Origin: Chromobacterium haemolyticum
GTDB lineage: Bacteria > Pseudomonadota > Gammaproteobacteria > Burkholderiales > Chromobacteriaceae
Length of the DNA stretch: 61,854 bases
NCBI RefSeq assembly: GCF_002081825.1
Contig: NZ_MUKU01000029.1
Coordinates: 1-61,854 of the forward strand
Direction: 5' to 3'
Below, piece after piece: positions 50,729 through 59,816 of the stretch (position 1 is the first letter of the stretch; each line of letters starts with the position of its first letter). The notes below the pieces were generated by a model that worked only from the letters and a program-made list of their open reading frames with translations, was not told the DNA's origin and did not search any database. The position numbers were made by a program, and so were the translations under genes.

Positions 50729-51454
50729 ATGCCCAGGTTTTACATTGACGCCGACCTCAGCGTCGGCCAAACGCTTGCCTTGCCGGACACCGTGGTGCGC
50801 CATGTCCAGGTGCTTCGGCTCAATGCCGGCGACGCCGTCACCCTGTTCAACGGCCGCGGCGGCGAGTACTCCGCCGTGCTGGACGCGGTGATGAAACGCG
50901 ACGCCCACTGCCGCATCGAAGGCTTCGACGAGGTTTCACGTGAAACGCCTATCTGGCTGGGCCTGGCCCAAGCCATTTCCGGCGGCGACAAAATGGAGTT
51001 TACCTTGCAAAAGGGCGTGGAAATGGGCGTGTCCGCGTTTCAACCCATCGCCGCGGAGCGCTCCATCGTCAAACTGTCCGGCGAGCGCGCCGACAAGCGC
51101 GTGGCGCGCTGGCAGGAAATCGTGATTTCCGCCTGCGAGCAAAGCGGTCGCAACGCCATTCCTGAAGTATTGCCCATTCTGTCGCTGGAGCAATGGCTGA
51201 AACAGGCGCCAAACGCCGACGCGCGGCTGATCCTGTCGCCGGTGGGCACTCAGCGCCTAGCCGACATCGCCGCCGCGCCTAAGCGCGCCTGGCTGATGGC
51301 CGGCCCGGAGGGCGGCTACTCAGCGCGCGAAGAGGCCGCGGCGCTGAGCGCCGGCTGGACGCCGCTAAAGCTGGGGCCGCGCATTCTGCGCACCGAAACC
51401 GCGGCGCTGGCCGCGGTGGCGGCGATGCAAACGGTGTGGGGGGATTACCGCTAG
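50729..51454 (+). CDS. rsmE: 16S rRNA m3U1498 methyltransferase
   Basis: A 241-residue SPOUT-class enzyme that methylates U1498 of 16S rRNA. The start MPRFYIDADLSVGQTLALPDTVVRHVQVLRL is typical. The family motifs are QAISGGDKMEFTLQKGVEMGVSAFQPI, WLMAGPEGGYSAREE and LKLGPRILRTETAALAAV, which form the trefoil knot binding SAM. A perfect parS core lies inside it at 50933-50946. Confidence 0.94.
   Translation: MPRFYIDADLSVGQTLALPDTVVRHVQVLRLNAGDAVTLFNGRGGEYSAVLDAVMKRDAHCRIEGFDEVSRETPIWLGLAQAISGGDKMEFTLQKGVEMGVSAFQPIAAERSIVKLSGERADKRVARWQEIVISACEQSGRNAIPEVLPILSLEQWLKQAPNADARLILSPVGTQRLADIAAAPKRAWLMAGPEGGYSAREEAAALSAGWTPLKLGPRILRTETAALAAVAAMQTVWGDYR
50933..50946. other. parS ParB-binding site (14/14)
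   Basis: GTTTCACGTGAAAC, a perfect match to the parS core, inside rsmE. Confidence 0.82.
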
Positions 51455-51481
51455 CCAGAGCGGCGCTAGGGCTCGGTCCCA

Positions 51482-52696
51482 CTATAGGAAACGCAGCGGA
51501 TCAATCTTCCACTTATCCGGCGACTCGTGTTTGACGATGCGGTCGCCGCCGCCGAACCCCATGCCGCGCGACAGATCCACCATCTCCGGCGGAATGTAGA
51601 CATTGCTCTTGGTGCTGAAAAACACCTTCACCTTGGGCGAGATCAGATTGCTTTCGTTCTGTTCCACCACCACGCCCAGACGGCCGCTCTCCAGCCGCAC
51701 CAAGGTGCCGATCGGATAAATGCCTATGCTGCGCATGAACGCCTGCACCAGTTGCGGATTGAAGTGGAATTTGGACCACTCGTAGATCTTGCGCAAGGCG
51801 TCGGTGGGCGCCATGCCCTTGTGGTAACAGCGGTCCGAAGTCAACGCGTCGTACACGTCGACGATGGCCGCCATCTGCCCCAACTGGGAAATCTCCTCGC
51901 CCTTGAGGCCCGCCGGATAACCACTACCGTCGTGACGCTCATGGTGCTGCGCCGCCACCAGCACCGCGGTTTCAGAAATACCGGTGGTTTGCAGCAGGAT
52001 CTGCTTGCTCTCCACCACATGGCACTTCATTACCGTGAACTCCTGCTCGGTCAATTTGCCCGGCTTGTTGAGAATGCGGTCCGGAATCTTCATCTTGCCG
52101 ATATCGTGCAGCATGCCGCCGATGCCGGCGTGATGAATCACCTCCTTGCTCATCCCCATCGCGTTGCAGAAGCTGACCATCAACGCGCCGACGCTGACTG
52201 AATGCTGGAAGGTGTAGTTGTCCTTGTCCTTGATCCGGCACAGCGACAGCAACGCGCCGCCGTTGCGCAGGATGGACGAAGTCATCTTGGTCACCGACGG
52301 CTCCACCATCTCCAATTCCACCTGCTTGCCCAGACGCACGTCCTTGAGAATGCCCTGGATGATCAGGTTGGCTTCGCTGTGGATCAACTGGGCGCGGCCG
52401 AACTCGGAGCCGGCCTCCACCTGCCGCTCCAGAATGGTCTCGTTGCTGCCGAACTCGCGGATCTGCTCCTCCAACAGCTTTTTCACCTCGGTGGCACTGG
52501 GCGCGGAGGGCAAATCCATTCCCTTGCGCGTGTCGATGTACACCTCGTGAATGCCGGAATCGGCAATCTTGCGGATCTCTTCCTCGTTCTTGATCAGGAA
52601 ACGCTTAAGCAAAAAGGGGTGCGACATCCAATCGCAGTTCAGATCGTGGATGTACATGCCCACCTTGAGATCGGCCACTTCTATGCACTTGATCAT
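51482..52696 (-). CDS. HD-GYP phosphodiesterase with N-terminal DUF3391-like domain
   Basis: A 404-residue protein. Residues 1-130 are a DUF3391-type domain (MIKCIEVADLKVGMYIHDLNCDWMSHPFLLKRFLI). The HD-GYP domain follows (HSVSVGALMVSFCNAMGM, GGMLHDIGKMKIPDRILNKPGKL, HHERHDGSGYPAGLKGEEI, DVYDALTSDRCYHKG). It should hydrolyse cyclic di-GMP and so favour motility over biofilm. It is divergent from a chemoreceptor gene. The true start MIKCIEV is used. Confidence 0.92.
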   Translation of the reverse strand: MIKCIEVADLKVGMYIHDLNCDWMSHPFLLKRFLIKNEEEIRKIADSGIHEVYIDTRKGMDLPSAPSATEVKKLLEEQIREFGSNETILERQVEAGSEFGRAQLIHSEANLIIQGILKDVRLGKQVELEMVEPSVTKMTSSILRNGGALLSLCRIKDKDNYTFQHSVSVGALMVSFCNAMGMSKEVIHHAGIGGMLHDIGKMKIPDRILNKPGKLTEQEFTVMKCHVVESKQILLQTTGISETAVLVAAQHHERHDGSGYPAGLKGEEISQLGQMAAIVDVYDALTSDRCYHKGMAPTDALRKIYEWSKFHFNPQLVQAFMRSIGIYPIGTLVRLESGRLGVVVEQNESNLISPKVKVFFSTKSNVYIPPEMVDLSRGMGFGGGDRIVKHESPDKWKIDPLRFL

Positions 52697-53189
52697 TCTG
52701 TGCTCTTTATCCCGCCGCGCGTCTGTGCCGCCGGCCGCGCGCATACGTCTCCGCCACCCTGTCACCGGGACCCCACCGGCCGCAATCGCCGGCGCAAATG
52801 GACCGGCACGCCCGATGCCACCCGGGCGCGCCTTCTTTCAGCATCAACTCCGCTATCGGCATTTGCAAGGTATTCCATTAGCCCGACGGCTAAATAAGCG
52901 GCGTCGCATGACATGCGAATTCGCCGTCAAAATCGCGCAAAGCCTGCTAGATAACGCAGTGCGCCGCCGCTTGTCACGCGGCTGTAAATATTGCCGCCGC
53001 GGCCGTTGTGGCGCGCTCCCCACGCTCCGTCGCGCCGCGGCCGGCTTTTAGCTCGTCGGCATGGACCGGTGCGGGCCTCTGGCTTTAATGTCTATAAATA
53101 AGGGCAAGAGGCCGGACCTCGCCTCCGCTCGCGCGCTAACGCGGCAAGCCGCTATATAACAAGCTTCGCAAGGTACTGGGGAAAGAAGA
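52697..53189. other. 493-base intergenic region
   Basis: The gap between the divergent HD-GYP and chemoreceptor genes. It holds no gene I can support. A TATAAA at 53093-53098 lies about 95 bases before the chemoreceptor start and could be part of its promoter. I found no sigma-28 box with correct spacing. Confidence 0.5.
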
Positions 53190-55265
53190 ATGAAACAGCA
53201 GAAATGGGGCCGCCTGAGCACCCGCATCATTCTGGTGGCCGCCGCCGCCATCGCCGTCGGCTTCGCCGTCATGATCGGCCTGATCGCCTGGCAGAGCTAC
53301 AGCTCGGCGGTGGACCAAGGCTACAAGCTGGCCTCTGAGCAGGCCAGCAGCTACGCCAAGGACGCGGAAAGCGACTTTGCCCGCAACTTCACCCTGCCGC
53401 GCCACCTGGCCGACGCGGTGCTGGGCATACAGCGCGTTGCGCATCCGGACCGCAAGCACACCGACAACACCATCCAGCAGATGCTGGACAACGCGCCGCA
53501 GTCGGTGGGCCTGTGGATGCTGTGGGAGCCAAACGCCTTCGACGGCAACGACAACGGCTTCCGCATGGACTGGCCTCGCCATGACCCGACAGGCCGCTAC
53601 CAGCCCTACATCACCAAGAACGACAAGGGCAAGGCGCAGATGGACGTAATGATGTCGGCGGACCGCGTCAAGGAATTCCCCAAGTTCAAGGAGCACCCGG
53701 AAAGCTATCAACCCGACTACGAAAAACCGGGCTGGGGCGATTTCTACTACGTGCCCAAGCAACGCGGCCGCGACACCATCACCGAGCCCTACCCCTACGA
53801 GGTGCAGAACCGCAAGATCCTGGAAAGCTCGCTGGCCGTGGTGATTAAAGACGCCGCCGGCAAAATGCTGGGCGTCTCCGCCACCGACATCGCGCTGGAC
53901 GACCTGCAAAAGAAATTCGGCCAGATCCGGCTATATGAAACCGGCTACGTCAGCATGCTGTCCGAAGGCGGCCTCTACGTGGTCAACCCTGACGCCGGCC
54001 TGCTGGGCAAACCCGCGCCCAAGGACAGCCCGCTGACGCCCTATCTGGGCAAGATCAAGCAAGGCGAGGACTTCGTTTACGAGGCCGGCGGCTTCACCCA
54101 TTTCTTCCATCCGGTGAAAGTGGCCAATACCGGCCAGTTCTGGACGCTGGGCGTCAGCATACCCACCGCCGCCATCACCGCCGACGCGCGGCGGCAAAGC
54201 CTGACCGCGGTGCTGATAGGCGCGGTGGCGCTGGCGCTGATTCTGCTGGTGCTGGCCGGCGTGGTGCGCGCGCTGACCCGGCCGCTGAATCATCTGGCCG
54301 CCACCATGGAGCAATTGGCCTCCGGCAAGGGCGACCTGACCATCCGCATCCCGATCAGCAACCGCGACGAAATCGGCCGCACCGCCGACGCCTTCAACCG
54401 TTTCATCGCCAGCCTGCGCGACATGTTCGTGGAGGTGCGCGAACAGAGCCGGGCGGTCACCGCGGCGGCGGTGTCCTTGCAAGAGTCCGCACGCCAGGTG
54501 GAAAGCGCTTCCGCATCGCAATCGGACGCCGCCAGCGCCACCGCCGCCGGCGTGGAGGAAGTGACCGTCAGCGTGCAGCACATCGCCAACACTGCGCAGC
54601 TGGCCGAGAGCACCGCTAGGGAAACCGGCAGCCTGACCGAGCAGAGCGTCGCCACCGTCAACCAGGTCACCGCCGAAATACGCCGCATGACCGACAATAT
54701 GCACGCGCTGGCGGATCGAGTGAACGTTCTGGGCGCGCGCTCAACCGAGGTCAGCACCATCGTCAACGTGATCAAGGACATCGCGGACCAAACCAATCTG
54801 CTGGCGCTGAACGCAGCGATCGAAGCCGCGCGCGCCGGCGAGATGGGCCGCGGTTTCGCCGTGGTGGCGGACGAAGTGCGCAATCTGGCCGGCCGGACCG
54901 CCGAGGCCACGGTGGAGATCAGCCGCATCGTCAACGCCATCGGCCAGGAAACCCGCGACGCCGTCAGCGACGTGCAAAAGAGCAGCCAATTGGTGGGCAA
55001 CAGCGTCGCCATCGCCGAAGACGCCAACCAGGCGATGCAAACCGTACTGGATCGCAGCCACGGCCTGGTGGGCAGCATCGTCGACATCGCCTCCTCCACT
55101 CGCGAGCAGTCCGCGGCCAGCCTGGAGATCGCTCAGAACGTGGAGCGCATCAGCAGCATGGCGCAGAGCAATAGCGACGTGGTGCGCCAAGTGGCCGCTT
55201 CGGTCAGCCATCTGCGCGAACTGTCGGCGCGACTGGAAGCACTGGTAGGCGACTTCCGTACCTGA
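53190..55265 (+). CDS. Methyl-accepting chemotaxis protein
   Basis: A 691-residue chemoreceptor. TM1 is at residues about 12-37, followed by a double-Cache periplasmic sensor (to about 325; [56 protein letters not shown]). TM2 is near 335-358, then HAMP ([25 protein letters not shown]) and the signalling domain with the hairpin tip [43 protein letters not shown]. The dCache type usually senses amino acids or organic acids; the ligand is unknown. Confidence 0.93.
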   Translation: MKQQKWGRLSTRIILVAAAAIAVGFAVMIGLIAWQSYSSAVDQGYKLASEQASSYAKDAESDFARNFTLPRHLADAVLGIQRVAHPDRKHTDNTIQQMLDNAPQSVGLWMLWEPNAFDGNDNGFRMDWPRHDPTGRYQPYITKNDKGKAQMDVMMSADRVKEFPKFKEHPESYQPDYEKPGWGDFYYVPKQRGRDTITEPYPYEVQNRKILESSLAVVIKDAAGKMLGVSATDIALDDLQKKFGQIRLYETGYVSMLSEGGLYVVNPDAGLLGKPAPKDSPLTPYLGKIKQGEDFVYEAGGFTHFFHPVKVANTGQFWTLGVSIPTAAITADARRQSLTAVLIGAVALALILLVLAGVVRALTRPLNHLAATMEQLASGKGDLTIRIPISNRDEIGRTADAFNRFIASLRDMFVEVREQSRAVTAAAVSLQESARQVESASASQSDAASATAAGVEEVTVSVQHIANTAQLAESTARETGSLTEQSVATVNQVTAEIRRMTDNMHALADRVNVLGARSTEVSTIVNVIKDIADQTNLLALNAAIEAARAGEMGRGFAVVADEVRNLAGRTAEATVEISRIVNAIGQETRDAVSDVQKSSQLVGNSVAIAEDANQAMQTVLDRSHGLVGSIVDIASSTREQSAASLEIAQNVERISSMAQSNSDVVRQVAASVSHLRELSARLEALVGDFRT

Positions 55266-55293
55266 ACCGCCAAACGATGAAAGGAAAGCCCTG

Positions 55294-55908
55294 ATGACGG
55301 CAATTGACTGGTGGCCGTTTGTCGCCGCCTCGCTGCTGCTGGTGGTCACGCCGGGAGCCGGCACCCTATCCATCCTAGGCGCGCTGAGCGGCGGCGGGCT
55401 GCGTGCCGGCTACGCGGCCCAGGCCGGTTTGCTGGCCGGCGATCTGATCCTGATCGCGCTGGCCGGCGGCGGCGTGGCGGCGCTGCTGGCCGCCCACCCC
55501 GGCTGGTTCGAACTGCTGCGCTATGCCGGCGCGCTCTATCTGGCCTGGCTGGGCGCCAAATTGCTGTTCCGCCGCGACGGAGGAGCCGCCGCCGTAGCCT
55601 CGCCGGCGCCGCGCGGCGCCGCCGCCTGGTTCCGACGCTCGCTGTTGATCACCCTGGCCAACCCCAAAGCCATTCTGTTCTTCATGGCCTTCTTTCCGCA
55701 ATTCCTGGACGCCGGCCGCACCGGCCCGGCCGGCTTCGCTCAGCTGGCGGCGGTGTTCTGCCTGATCAATATGCTCTACCTGGCGCTGCTGGTGTGGCTG
55801 GCCGGCCATCTGCGCCGCCGCGCGTTCGCCCCCGGCGGTCGCCTGCTGCTCAACCGCCTGCTAGGCATCTGCTTTCTGGGCCTGGGGATCAAATACGCGC
55901 TGCGCTGA
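55294..55908 (+). CDS. LysE/RhtB-family amino-acid exporter
   Basis: A 204-residue inner-membrane protein with six hydrophobic segments. The N-terminal VTPGAGTLSILGALSGGGLRAGYAAQAGLLAGDLILIALAGGGVAALL and the central RRSLLITLANPKAILFFMAFFPQF are RhtB hallmarks. It exports a neutral amino acid or homoserine-like compound. The start has an aaaggaaag site. Its TGA stop abuts the left end of a truncated MITE. Confidence 0.9.
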   Translation: MTAIDWWPFVAASLLLVVTPGAGTLSILGALSGGGLRAGYAAQAGLLAGDLILIALAGGGVAALLAAHPGWFELLRYAGALYLAWLGAKLLFRRDGGAAAVASPAPRGAAAWFRRSLLITLANPKAILFFMAFFPQFLDAGRTGPAGFAQLAAVFCLINMLYLALLVWLAGHLRRRAFAPGGRLLLNRLLGICFLGLGIKYALR

Positions 55909-55935
55909 GAACCTGTTCATAGTCTGCTGCGCGTA
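55906..55935 (+). repeat. Solo left end of MITE at the LysE stop codon
   Basis: TGA (55906-55908, the stop codon) is followed by gaacctgttcatagtctgct, which matches the left end of the ~143-bp elements. No right end is found in the next 300 bases, so this is a truncated remnant. Confidence 0.65.
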
Positions 55936-55982
55936 GAAGTGTCCTTTTTTTGCCATTAATTTCGGTAAATGCGACACGGGCC

Positions 55983-56012
55983 TTACCGCCGCGCTGGAAT
56001 TGGGATTACAAT
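55983..56012 (+). promoter_or_regulatory. Candidate pyrBI promoter
   Basis: TTACCG (55983-55988) and TACAAT (56007-56012) with an 18-base spacer. Transcription would start just before a gTTTTg run, about 25 bases before the leader ATG. Confidence 0.4.
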
Positions 56013-56039
56013 CCCGCAGTTTTGTTCGGACCACAGGCA

Positions 56040-56156
56040 ATGACCCACGCAAGAACGCTTCCCGCACGACGCACCGCACGCCACGGCGGGGACCTGGCGT
56101 TGGCTCGAGCCGTTGCCGTTCCCGAACCCCGACGCAGTAATAAAACAAGCTCCTGA
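56040..56156 (+). CDS. PyrBI leader peptide (PyrL-like, putative)
   Basis: A 38-codon frame (MTHARTLPARRTARHGGDLALARAVAVPEPRRSNKTSS) upstream of pyrB. Its stop TGA falls inside the stem of the strong hairpin at 56147-56175. In enterobacteria a leader peptide translated through the attenuator links pyrBI expression to UTP level; the same layout is seen here. The peptide is not similar in sequence to PyrL. Confidence 0.5.
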   Translation: MTHARTLPARRTARHGGDLALARAVAVPEPRRSNKTSS

Positions 56157-56175
56157 TTCCAGGGGCTTTTTTTTT
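56147..56175 (+). terminator. Attenuator-like terminator upstream of pyrB
   Basis: A 9-bp stem aagctcctg/caggggctt (one G-U pair) with an attc loop, followed by at least seven T, 39 bases before the pyrB start. Its place between promoter and gene marks it as an attenuator. Confidence 0.8.
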
Positions 56176-56214
56176 ACCCGCGACTCATAAAGCCAATATT
56201 GAAAGGACGCGACC

Positions 56215-57135
56215 ATGGCCAACCCCCTCTACCGCAAACACATCATTTCCATACCGGACTTCAGCCGCGAGGAACTGGAGCTGGTGGTGGCCACGGCAAC
56301 CCGCCTGAAACAACAGCCTCGCAACGACCTGCTGAAGGACAAGCTGGTGGGCAGCTGTTTCTTCGAGCCCTCCACCCGCACCCGGCTGTCCTTCGAGACG
56401 GCGGTGCAACGGCTGGGCGGCAGCGTCATCGGCTTCGCCGACGGAGGCAACACCAGCGCCAAGAAGGGCGAAACCCTGGCGGACTCCATCAAGATCATCG
56501 GCTCCTACACCGACGCGGTGGTGATGCGCCATCCCAAGGAGGGCGCGGCGCGGCTGGCCAGCGAGTTCTCCGCCGTGCCCATCATCAACGGCGGCGACGG
56601 CTCCAACCAGCATCCGACCCAAACCCTGCTGGACCTGTTCACCATCCGGGAAACCCAGGGCACGCTGGAAAACCTGACCGTGGCCTTCATCGGCGACCTC
56701 AAATACGGCCGCACCGTGCACTCGCTGACCCAGGCGCTGTCGCTGTTCGGCGCGCGTTTCTACTTCGTGGCGCCGGAGCAACTGGCGATGCCGGACTACA
56801 TCTGCGAGGAACTAGACGAAAAAGGCATTCAGTACACCGTGGTCGACAGCTTGGACGACGTGATTCCGCAAGTGGACGTGCTGTACATGACCCGGGTGCA
56901 ACGCGAGCGTTTCGACGAGGCCGAGTTCAAGAAGATTCAGGGCAAGTTCGTGCTGCGCGCCGACATGCTGCACAGCGCCCGCACCAATATGAAGATTCTG
57001 CACCCGCTGCCGCGCGTCGACGAAATCGAAACCAGCGTGGACGCCACGCCGCACGCTTATTACTTCGAACAGGCCAAGAACGGGGTCTACGCGCGCCAGG
57101 CGCTGCTGGCGCTGGTGTTGAACGAGACCGTCTGA
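56215..57135 (+). CDS. pyrB: Aspartate carbamoyltransferase, catalytic subunit
   Basis: A 306-residue enzyme for the committed step of pyrimidine synthesis (carbamoyl phosphate plus aspartate). The carbamoyl-phosphate motif [15 protein letters not shown], the 80s-loop region [34 protein letters not shown] and the aspartate site MTRVQRERF and [14 protein letters not shown] are all present. It follows a leader with attenuator and is followed 20 bases later by pyrI, giving the enterobacterial-type regulated holoenzyme. Confidence 0.97.
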   Translation: MANPLYRKHIISIPDFSREELELVVATATRLKQQPRNDLLKDKLVGSCFFEPSTRTRLSFETAVQRLGGSVIGFADGGNTSAKKGETLADSIKIIGSYTDAVVMRHPKEGAARLASEFSAVPIINGGDGSNQHPTQTLLDLFTIRETQGTLENLTVAFIGDLKYGRTVHSLTQALSLFGARFYFVAPEQLAMPDYICEELDEKGIQYTVVDSLDDVIPQVDVLYMTRVQRERFDEAEFKKIQGKFVLRADMLHSARTNMKILHPLPRVDEIETSVDATPHAYYFEQAKNGVYARQALLALVLNETV

Positions 57136-57155
57136 TTCAGGAAAAGGAAACCATC

Positions 57156-57614
57156 ATGCAATACACCCGCACCGTAGAAGCGCTGAAGCAAGGCACTGTC
57201 ATCGACCACATCCCGGCCGGCCAGGGCCTGGTCATCCTGCGTCTGTTCAAACTCAGCGAAACCGGAGAGCGCGTTACCGTGGGTCTGAACCTGTCCAGCC
57301 GCCACATGGGCGCCAAGGACATCATCAAGGTGGAGAACATCGCGCTGTCGGAGGAACAGGCCAACGAGCTGGCGCTGTTCGCGCCGCAAGCCACCGTCAA
57401 TGTGATCGACAACTTCGAGGTGGTGAAGAAGCACAAGCTGGCGCTGCCGGACACCATCGAAGGCATCTTCTCCTGCCCCAACTCCAACTGCATCTCGCAC
57501 AACGAACCGGTGACCAGCTTTTTCTATGTCAAACCCCAGGCGCGCGACACAAAAATGAAATGCAAGTATTGCGAAAAGGTGTTCAGTAGGGATATCGTTG
57601 CAGAGGTGCGCTAA
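57156..57614 (+). CDS. pyrI: Aspartate carbamoyltransferase, regulatory subunit
   Basis: A 152-residue allosteric subunit that binds CTP/ATP and the PyrB trimers. The N-terminal nucleotide domain is [43 protein letters not shown]. The zinc domain has CPNSNC and CKYCEK, the four Cys that hold zinc at the PyrB contact. The start at 57156 follows aggaaaagg. Length equals that of E. coli PyrI. Confidence 0.97.
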   Translation: MQYTRTVEALKQGTVIDHIPAGQGLVILRLFKLSETGERVTVGLNLSSRHMGAKDIIKVENIALSEEQANELALFAPQATVNVIDNFEVVKKHKLALPDTIEGIFSCPNSNCISHNEPVTSFFYVKPQARDTKMKCKYCEKVFSRDIVAEVR

Positions 57615-57681
57615 GTCGTACAAGGGTGAATAGAGAAATATCAAGAAAACACTGCGTTCGACAGTGGTAAAAAGCACGAGC

Positions 57682-57713
57682 AAGCGCCGCAGTCATCTGC
57701 GGCGCTTCTCATT
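57682..57713 (+). terminator. Terminator after pyrBI
   Basis: A perfect 11-bp stem aagcgccgcag/ctgcggcgctt with a tcat loop. The T run is weak (tctcattt). Confidence 0.75.
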
Positions 57714-57731
57714 TCCACACTGGACGACCCG

Positions 57732-59000
57732 ATGCCCCGCCCGGCCGCTTTGTTTCGCCAACTCCACCTCCCCGACCTGCCCGCCGCCGTGCTTATCGGC
57801 CTGCTGGGCGCCGCCGCCGTATCCGGCTTCCACCTGGCGCTGAATGCGCTGGAACACCTGCTCACCGGCATGAGCGGCAGCCTGGTCGGCATCGCCCGCC
57901 AGCTGCCCGCCTGGCAACGCGCCGCCCTGCCCGTCGTCGGCGGCCTGCTGGCCGGGTTTGTATTGCAACACGGCCTGCGGCTGGCGCGCGGCTCGGCCAG
58001 CGGCGACTACCTGGAAGCAGTGCGCGTCGGCGACGGCCGCCTAGGCCTGCGCACCGTGCTGATTAAATGCCTGTCCTCGCTGTGCACCGTCGCCTCCGGC
58101 GGCTCCATCGGCCGCGAAGGCGCCATGGTATCGCTGGCCGCGCTGGGCGGCTCGCTGCTGGCGCGGCGGCCGCGCCTCTCTTTGCCGCGCCGCCGCCTGC
58201 TGGTCGCTTGCGGCATCGCCGCCGGCTGGTCCGCGGCCTATCATGCCCCCTTGGCCGGAGTCTTGTTTGTCTGTCAGGTGGTACGACCGCGCCGGCCTTG
58301 GCGTGGCCTGCCGCCGCTGATCGTCGCCTCCGCCGCCGCCAGCCTGGCCTCCGGCGCCTGGTTCAAGCTGCCGGCGATCTACCGCGTCCCGCCGCTGCCG
58401 GCGCTGACAACGACGGCCCTGCTGGCGTATTGCCTGGTGGCCTGCGCGCTTGGCCTGCTCGCGCCGTGGTTTCTGCGCGCGATGAACGCCGCGCGGCGCG
58501 TCTTCGCCGCCATTGGCCTGGCCTTGCCGGCGCGCATGGCGCTGGGGGGATTGATCGTGGGAAGCCTGGCCTGGTTCTGGCCGGAAATGTGGGGCAACGG
58601 CTATAGCACAGTATCGGCGCGGCTGACCGCCGCGCCGCTGTGGCAGACCTTGTTGGCCCTGCTGCTTTGCAAGCTGCTGGCCACCGCGGCCACCAGCGGC
58701 TCTGGCGCCGTGGGCGGGATCTTCACCCCCATGCTGTTCGTCGGCGCCGCCGGAGGCGCCTTGATCGGGCTATCGTTGAACGCGCTATGGCCCAGCGCGG
58801 CGCCGCTGGCCGGCGTCATCGTCACCGGCATGGCGGCTTTTTTGGCCGCCACCGCGCAAGCGCCGTGGCTGGCCGTGGTTATGATGCTGGAGATGACCGC
58901 CAGCTTCGGCCTGGCCGCGCCCTTGCTGCTGGCCTCCTGGCTGGCGGCGCGCCTCAGCCGCCGCTTGCTGGGCGGCCGGGCGCTGTACGATGGTCGTTAA
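57732..59000 (+). CDS. ClC-family chloride channel/antiporter
   Basis: A 422-residue membrane protein with the ClC fold. The anion-selectivity sequence is GGSIGREGAMVSLAALGGSLLARR (GxxGREG with Ala where Pro is usual). A further family motif is SGSGAVGGIFTPMLFVGAAGGALIG. CBS domains are absent. Bacterial ClC proteins exchange chloride for protons and help acid resistance; some export fluoride, but the sequence here resembles the chloride type. Whether it is channel or exchanger cannot be told. Confidence 0.9.
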   Translation: MPRPAALFRQLHLPDLPAAVLIGLLGAAAVSGFHLALNALEHLLTGMSGSLVGIARQLPAWQRAALPVVGGLLAGFVLQHGLRLARGSASGDYLEAVRVGDGRLGLRTVLIKCLSSLCTVASGGSIGREGAMVSLAALGGSLLARRPRLSLPRRRLLVACGIAAGWSAAYHAPLAGVLFVCQVVRPRRPWRGLPPLIVASAAASLASGAWFKLPAIYRVPPLPALTTTALLAYCLVACALGLLAPWFLRAMNAARRVFAAIGLALPARMALGGLIVGSLAWFWPEMWGNGYSTVSARLTAAPLWQTLLALLLCKLLATAATSGSGAVGGIFTPMLFVGAAGGALIGLSLNALWPSAAPLAGVIVTGMAAFLAATAQAPWLAVVMMLEMTASFGLAAPLLLASWLAARLSRRLLGGRALYDGR

Positions 59001-59055
59001 AGCCGTGATGATCCGCTGCGCCTCGCAAGGCCTCCCCTCGTGATCGTGAACAAGC
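59001..59055. repeat. Possible degraded MITE between convergent genes
   Basis: The end gatcgtgaacaagc (59042-59055) resembles the IS right end and is followed by TTA, the stop codon of the minus-strand acetyltransferase. The other side is the TAA of the ClC gene. It is too degraded to be sure. Confidence 0.3.
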
Positions 59056-59574
59056 TTATGACGCCGCCGGGCCCTCGCTGGCGCCGTCGATGAAGCGCTG
59101 CAAGAACACCAGGTCCAACCAGCGGCCGAACTTGAACCCCACCTGCGGCAGCATGCCCACCTGCTGAAAACCCAATTTTTCATGGAAGCGGATCGAGCCC
59201 TCGTTGGCGGCGTCCACCGCGCCCACCATAGTGTGCTTGCCCAAGGCCTTGGCGCGCGGGAACAAGGCCTGCACCAAGGCGGTGCCTATGCCCTTGCCGC
59301 GCGCGTCGGCCGACAGGTGCACGCTGTGCTCCACGGTGAAGCGGTAGCCGGGCTTGACGCGGAAATCGCCGAAGCTGGAAAAGCCCAGGATCTTGCCGCC
59401 CTCCTCCGCCAGCAGCACTGGATAGCCGGCCGCGGCGCGGTCCTGGAACCAGACGGCGAACTCCCCCGCGGACAGGGGATCGTCGTTGTAGATGGCGGTG
59501 GTGGTGGCGATGACCTCGTTGTAGATGTCGAGTATCGCCGCCAGGTCTTCCAGCGTGGCGTCGCGGATAATCAT
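59056..59574 (-). CDS. Phosphinothricin/methionine-derivative N-acetyltransferase (MnaT/PAT-like GNAT)
   Basis: A 172-residue acetyltransferase. MIIRDATLEDLAAILDIYNEVIATTTAIYNDDP, WFQDRAAAGYPVLLAEEGGKILGFSSFGDFRVKPGYRFTVEHSVHLSADARGKGIGTALVQAL and FHEKLGFQQVGMLPQVGFKFGRWLDLVFLQR are typical of the PAT/MnaT group, which acetylates phosphinothricin or methionine sulfone-like compounds. The start is the ATG after aaggga. The physiological substrate is not established. Confidence 0.9.
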   Translation of the reverse strand: MIIRDATLEDLAAILDIYNEVIATTTAIYNDDPLSAGEFAVWFQDRAAAGYPVLLAEEGGKILGFSSFGDFRVKPGYRFTVEHSVHLSADARGKGIGTALVQALFPRAKALGKHTMVGAVDAANEGSIRFHEKLGFQQVGMLPQVGFKFGRWLDLVFLQRFIDGASEGPAAS

Positions 59575-59637
59575 GTTCTGTCCCTTGCGAATATGGCTTG
59601 TTGTATGGATCGCGGGCACGGACGCCGACGCGGATCC

Positions 59638-59787
59638 TTAGAACCTGTTTACGATCTGCTGCGCGTCGTGGAGCGTTACACGGTGAGTACCCCTTCGAAA
59701 TGCTCATGTACCACCTGTACATTCCGCATTCTCAGCAGTTTTCGCCTTGTCTCGCCTTAGCTCGCGAGATCATAAACACGTTCTTTA
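59638..59787 (+). mobile_element. ~143-bp MITE-like element with TTA duplication
   Basis: The element is 59641-59783/59784, with TTA at 59638-59640 and 59785-59787. The ends are gaacctgtttacgatctg and the complement of gagatcataaacacgttc. The interior (accccttcgaaatgctcatg, ttttcgccttgtctcgcctt) is nearly the same as at 20362. It lies upstream of the acetyltransferase gene. Confidence 0.85.
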
Positions 59788-59816
59788 GGAATGCAAACAG
59801 TGTACCAGCCGCCGGT

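Noticed and set aside
52960-53010. Sigma-28 promoter for the chemoreceptor (taaatatt...gccgttgt)
   Set aside because: The spacing between the two parts is two bases short of the consensus and the -10 part is poor.
52551-53051. Plus-strand open frame across the HD-GYP start and intergenic region
   Set aside because: Mostly antisense to a well-supported gene and without family resemblance.
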